A stretch of DNA of 64,000 nt from Kumtagia ephedrae (GTDB lineage: Bacteria > Pseudomonadota > Alphaproteobacteria > Rhizobiales > Rhizobiaceae). A program made the position numbers and the translations under genes. Shown piece after piece: positions 62,795-64,000 of the stretch. Under the pieces are notes generated by a model. That model had not been told where the DNA came from and searched no databases. It was given only the letters and a program-made list of their open reading frames with translations. How positions within the stretch are numbered: position 1 is the first letter of the stretch; every line of letters starts with the position of its first letter. The DNA is taken from assembly GCF_003012745.1 (NCBI RefSeq), contig NZ_PXYK01000008.1, positions 1 through 64,000 on the forward strand, in the 5' to 3' direction.

Positions 62795-64000
62795 TCAGCC
62801 GGGCTTGTTCTCCGGCCCGTAGAGCCAATCCAGATCGGCCATCAGCTTTTCGGGCGCCCGCAGGGCGAGCGCGAGATCGCGCGCCAGCGCGACCGGCCCG
62901 GCCGCATGCCAGACGAAGCGGTTGAAGGCGCCGCGCCGGGCGACGCGGCTGATGCGCGGGCGGCGTGACGCCTCCCAGTCCGCCAGCGCCTCGGCAAGCC
63001 TGTCCGGCCGCGCCGCGACGAAGGCGGCAAGCGTGTCCGCATCCTCGATCGCCATAGCCGCCCCCTGCGCGGCGAACGGCGTCATCGCATGCGCCGCGTC
63101 GCCGATCAGCGTGAGGCCGCCGGGATCGGTCCAGCGATGGTTGTCGTCGGCGGTATGGATCGGCCACGCCGTCCATGCCGCGTCGTCGTCGGCGAGCGCG
63201 GCGAGGGGGCGTGCCGTATGCTCCATCGCCCGGCGCAGCGGCTCCGGGTCGGTTTTGGCGGACCAGTCCTCGGCCAGGCTCCTGCCCGGCGTGAAGGCCA
63301 CGAGGTTGACTTCGGCGCTGGCCCGCACCGGATAGGCGACGAGGTGAAAGCCCGGATGCAGGAAGGCGTTGACCGCGCTGCCGAGCGACAGGCCGGCGGC
63401 CAGCGGATGGTTGGCGGAGAGCGTACGGCGCCAGGCGACATGGCCTGCAAAGCGGCTCATGCCACCCGCCGGGTGCATCTTTTGGCGCAGCCCGGACCAC
63501 ACGCCGTCGGCGCCGACGACCAGCCGGCCCACGACGGTCTGCAAGGGACCGCCGTGCACGGCGTCGCCGGTTTGAACGGACGTCGCCGCGCCATCAGCGC
63601 CGGCCGTCATGCCGAGCACAGTGGCGCCGGTCTCGATCCTGATCGTGCCGTGGCGCGCGATCGCCGCCAGCAGTACCGCCTGTAGATCGGCGCGGTGGAC
63701 GACCAGATAAGGCGCCCCCCAGCGCGCTTCCGCCTGCTCGCCGAGCGGGACGCGGGCGAGTTCCCGCAGATCCCTGGCACGGCGCAGCACGATGGCGGGC
63801 GGACGGACGGCGACGGCTTCGATGTCGCCAAGCACGCCCAACCGGCCGAGGATGCGCGTCGCGTTGGGGGAGAGTTGCAGCCCGGCGCCGATGTCGCGCA
63901 GTTCCGGCGAGCGCTCGAACACCCGGACGGGAAAGCCGCGTGTGGAAAAGGCGAGCGCCGCGGTAAGCCCGGCGATGCCGGCGCCGGCGACGATGATGTC
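62795..64000 (-). CDS. FAD-dependent monooxygenase, partial
   Basis: The gene enters from the right edge, so its start is outside. At the edge the frame reads IIVAGAGIAGLTAALAFSTR, the FAD-binding Rossmann motif, and further on LVVGADGVWSGLRQKMHP and LTLIGDAAHAMTPFAAQGAA, the DG and GD motifs of class A flavin monooxygenases. It resembles salicylate-hydroxylase/UbiH-type enzymes that hydroxylate aromatic rings; the substrate is unknown. About 400 residues are present, nearly full length. Its stop lies 10 bases from the converging DUF2459 remnant. Confidence 0.9.
   Translation of the reverse strand, partial: DIIVAGAGIAGLTAALAFSTRGFPVRVFERSPELRDIGAGLQLSPNATRILGRLGVLGDIEAVAVRPPAIVLRRARDLRELARVPLGEQAEARWGAPYLVVHRADLQAVLLAAIARHGTIRIETGATVLGMTAGADGAATSVQTGDAVHGGPLQTVVGRLVVGADGVWSGLRQKMHPAGGMSRFAGHVAWRRTLSANHPLAAGLSLGSAVNAFLHPGFHLVAYPVRASAEVNLVAFTPGRSLAEDWSAKTDPEPLRRAMEHTARPLAALADDDAAWTAWPIHTADDNHRWTDPGGLTLIGDAAHAMTPFAAQGAAMAIEDADTLAAFVAARPDRLAEALADWEASRRPRISRVARRGAFNRFVWHAAGPVALARDLALALRAPEKLMADLDWLYGPENKPG

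Overview
The window comes from a high-G+C alphaproteobacterium. Gene content and order (fabD-fabG-acpP-fabF-mltG-yicC-gmk, lptF-lptG-lptD-surA-pdxA-rsmA, aapJQMP, an NDUFS4-type complex I subunit, an iol cluster, Omp25-like porin) point to Hyphomicrobiales, most like the Mesorhizobium/Phyllobacteriaceae group. This placement is an inference from gene families and synteny, not from a search.

Layout. 0.2-6.9 kb (+): fatty-acid synthesis genes, then MltG, YicC and guanylate kinase, with one low-G+C membrane-protein gene inserted between fabD and fabG. 7.0-8.9 kb: a winged-helix/TolB-like/TPR regulator divergent from a tiny unknown gene. 9.0-16.9 kb (-): lptF, lptG, lptD, a SurA-like chaperone, pdxA, rsmA: LPS transport and outer-membrane assembly, with an inverted-repeat element between surA and pdxA. 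16.9-18.0 kb: a 1.1-kb gene-free stretch with a second inverted-repeat element and a long hairpin. 18.0-22.8 kb (+): pepA, holC, rlmJ, secreted proteins and a periplasmic RNase T2. 22.9-26.4 kb: an acyl-CoA-dehydrogenase-like flavoprotein divergent from an HxlR regulator, a GST, and an outer-membrane porin. 26.8-31.1 kb (+): SDR, uvrC, pgsA, moaD, moaE, mostly with overlapping stop/start codons. 31.1-34.6 kb: an RTX protein, ndk, a GST, a DinB-like protein. 34.6-37.8 kb: an intact VapBC module with a clear promoter/operator, an ABC-F ATPase, and a wrecked PIN-toxin gene beside its intact HicB-type antitoxin. 37.8-46.0 kb: molybdopterin oxidoreductase, SixA phosphatase, PhyH-like dioxygenase, purM-purN, a second CDP-alcohol phosphatidyltransferase, an AI-2E family permease and an Hda-type DnaA regulator. 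46.4-51.4 kb (+): inositol catabolism iolC-iolD-(small membrane protein)-iolB behind an IolR-like operator; iolE is missing. 51.4-52.7 kb: small conserved proteins, tRNA-Arg, complex I subunit, tRNA-Pro. 52.8-57.4 kb (-): a 1030-residue RTX protein and metC. 57.8-62.1 kb (+): aapJQMP general amino-acid ABC transporter, closed by a strong terminator. 62.1-64.0 kb: a DUF2459 gene broken by an amber codon and a FAD monooxygenase that runs off the window.

Most of the window is ordinary chromosomal core. I found no convincing multi-gene system that is plainly new. The points most worth a second look are the eroded PIN/HicB module, the iol cluster without iolE, the low-G+C insertion in the fab cluster, the inverted-repeat elements, the amber-interrupted DUF2459 gene, the two RTX proteins with no exporter nearby, and the regulator/small-protein pair at 7-9 kb.
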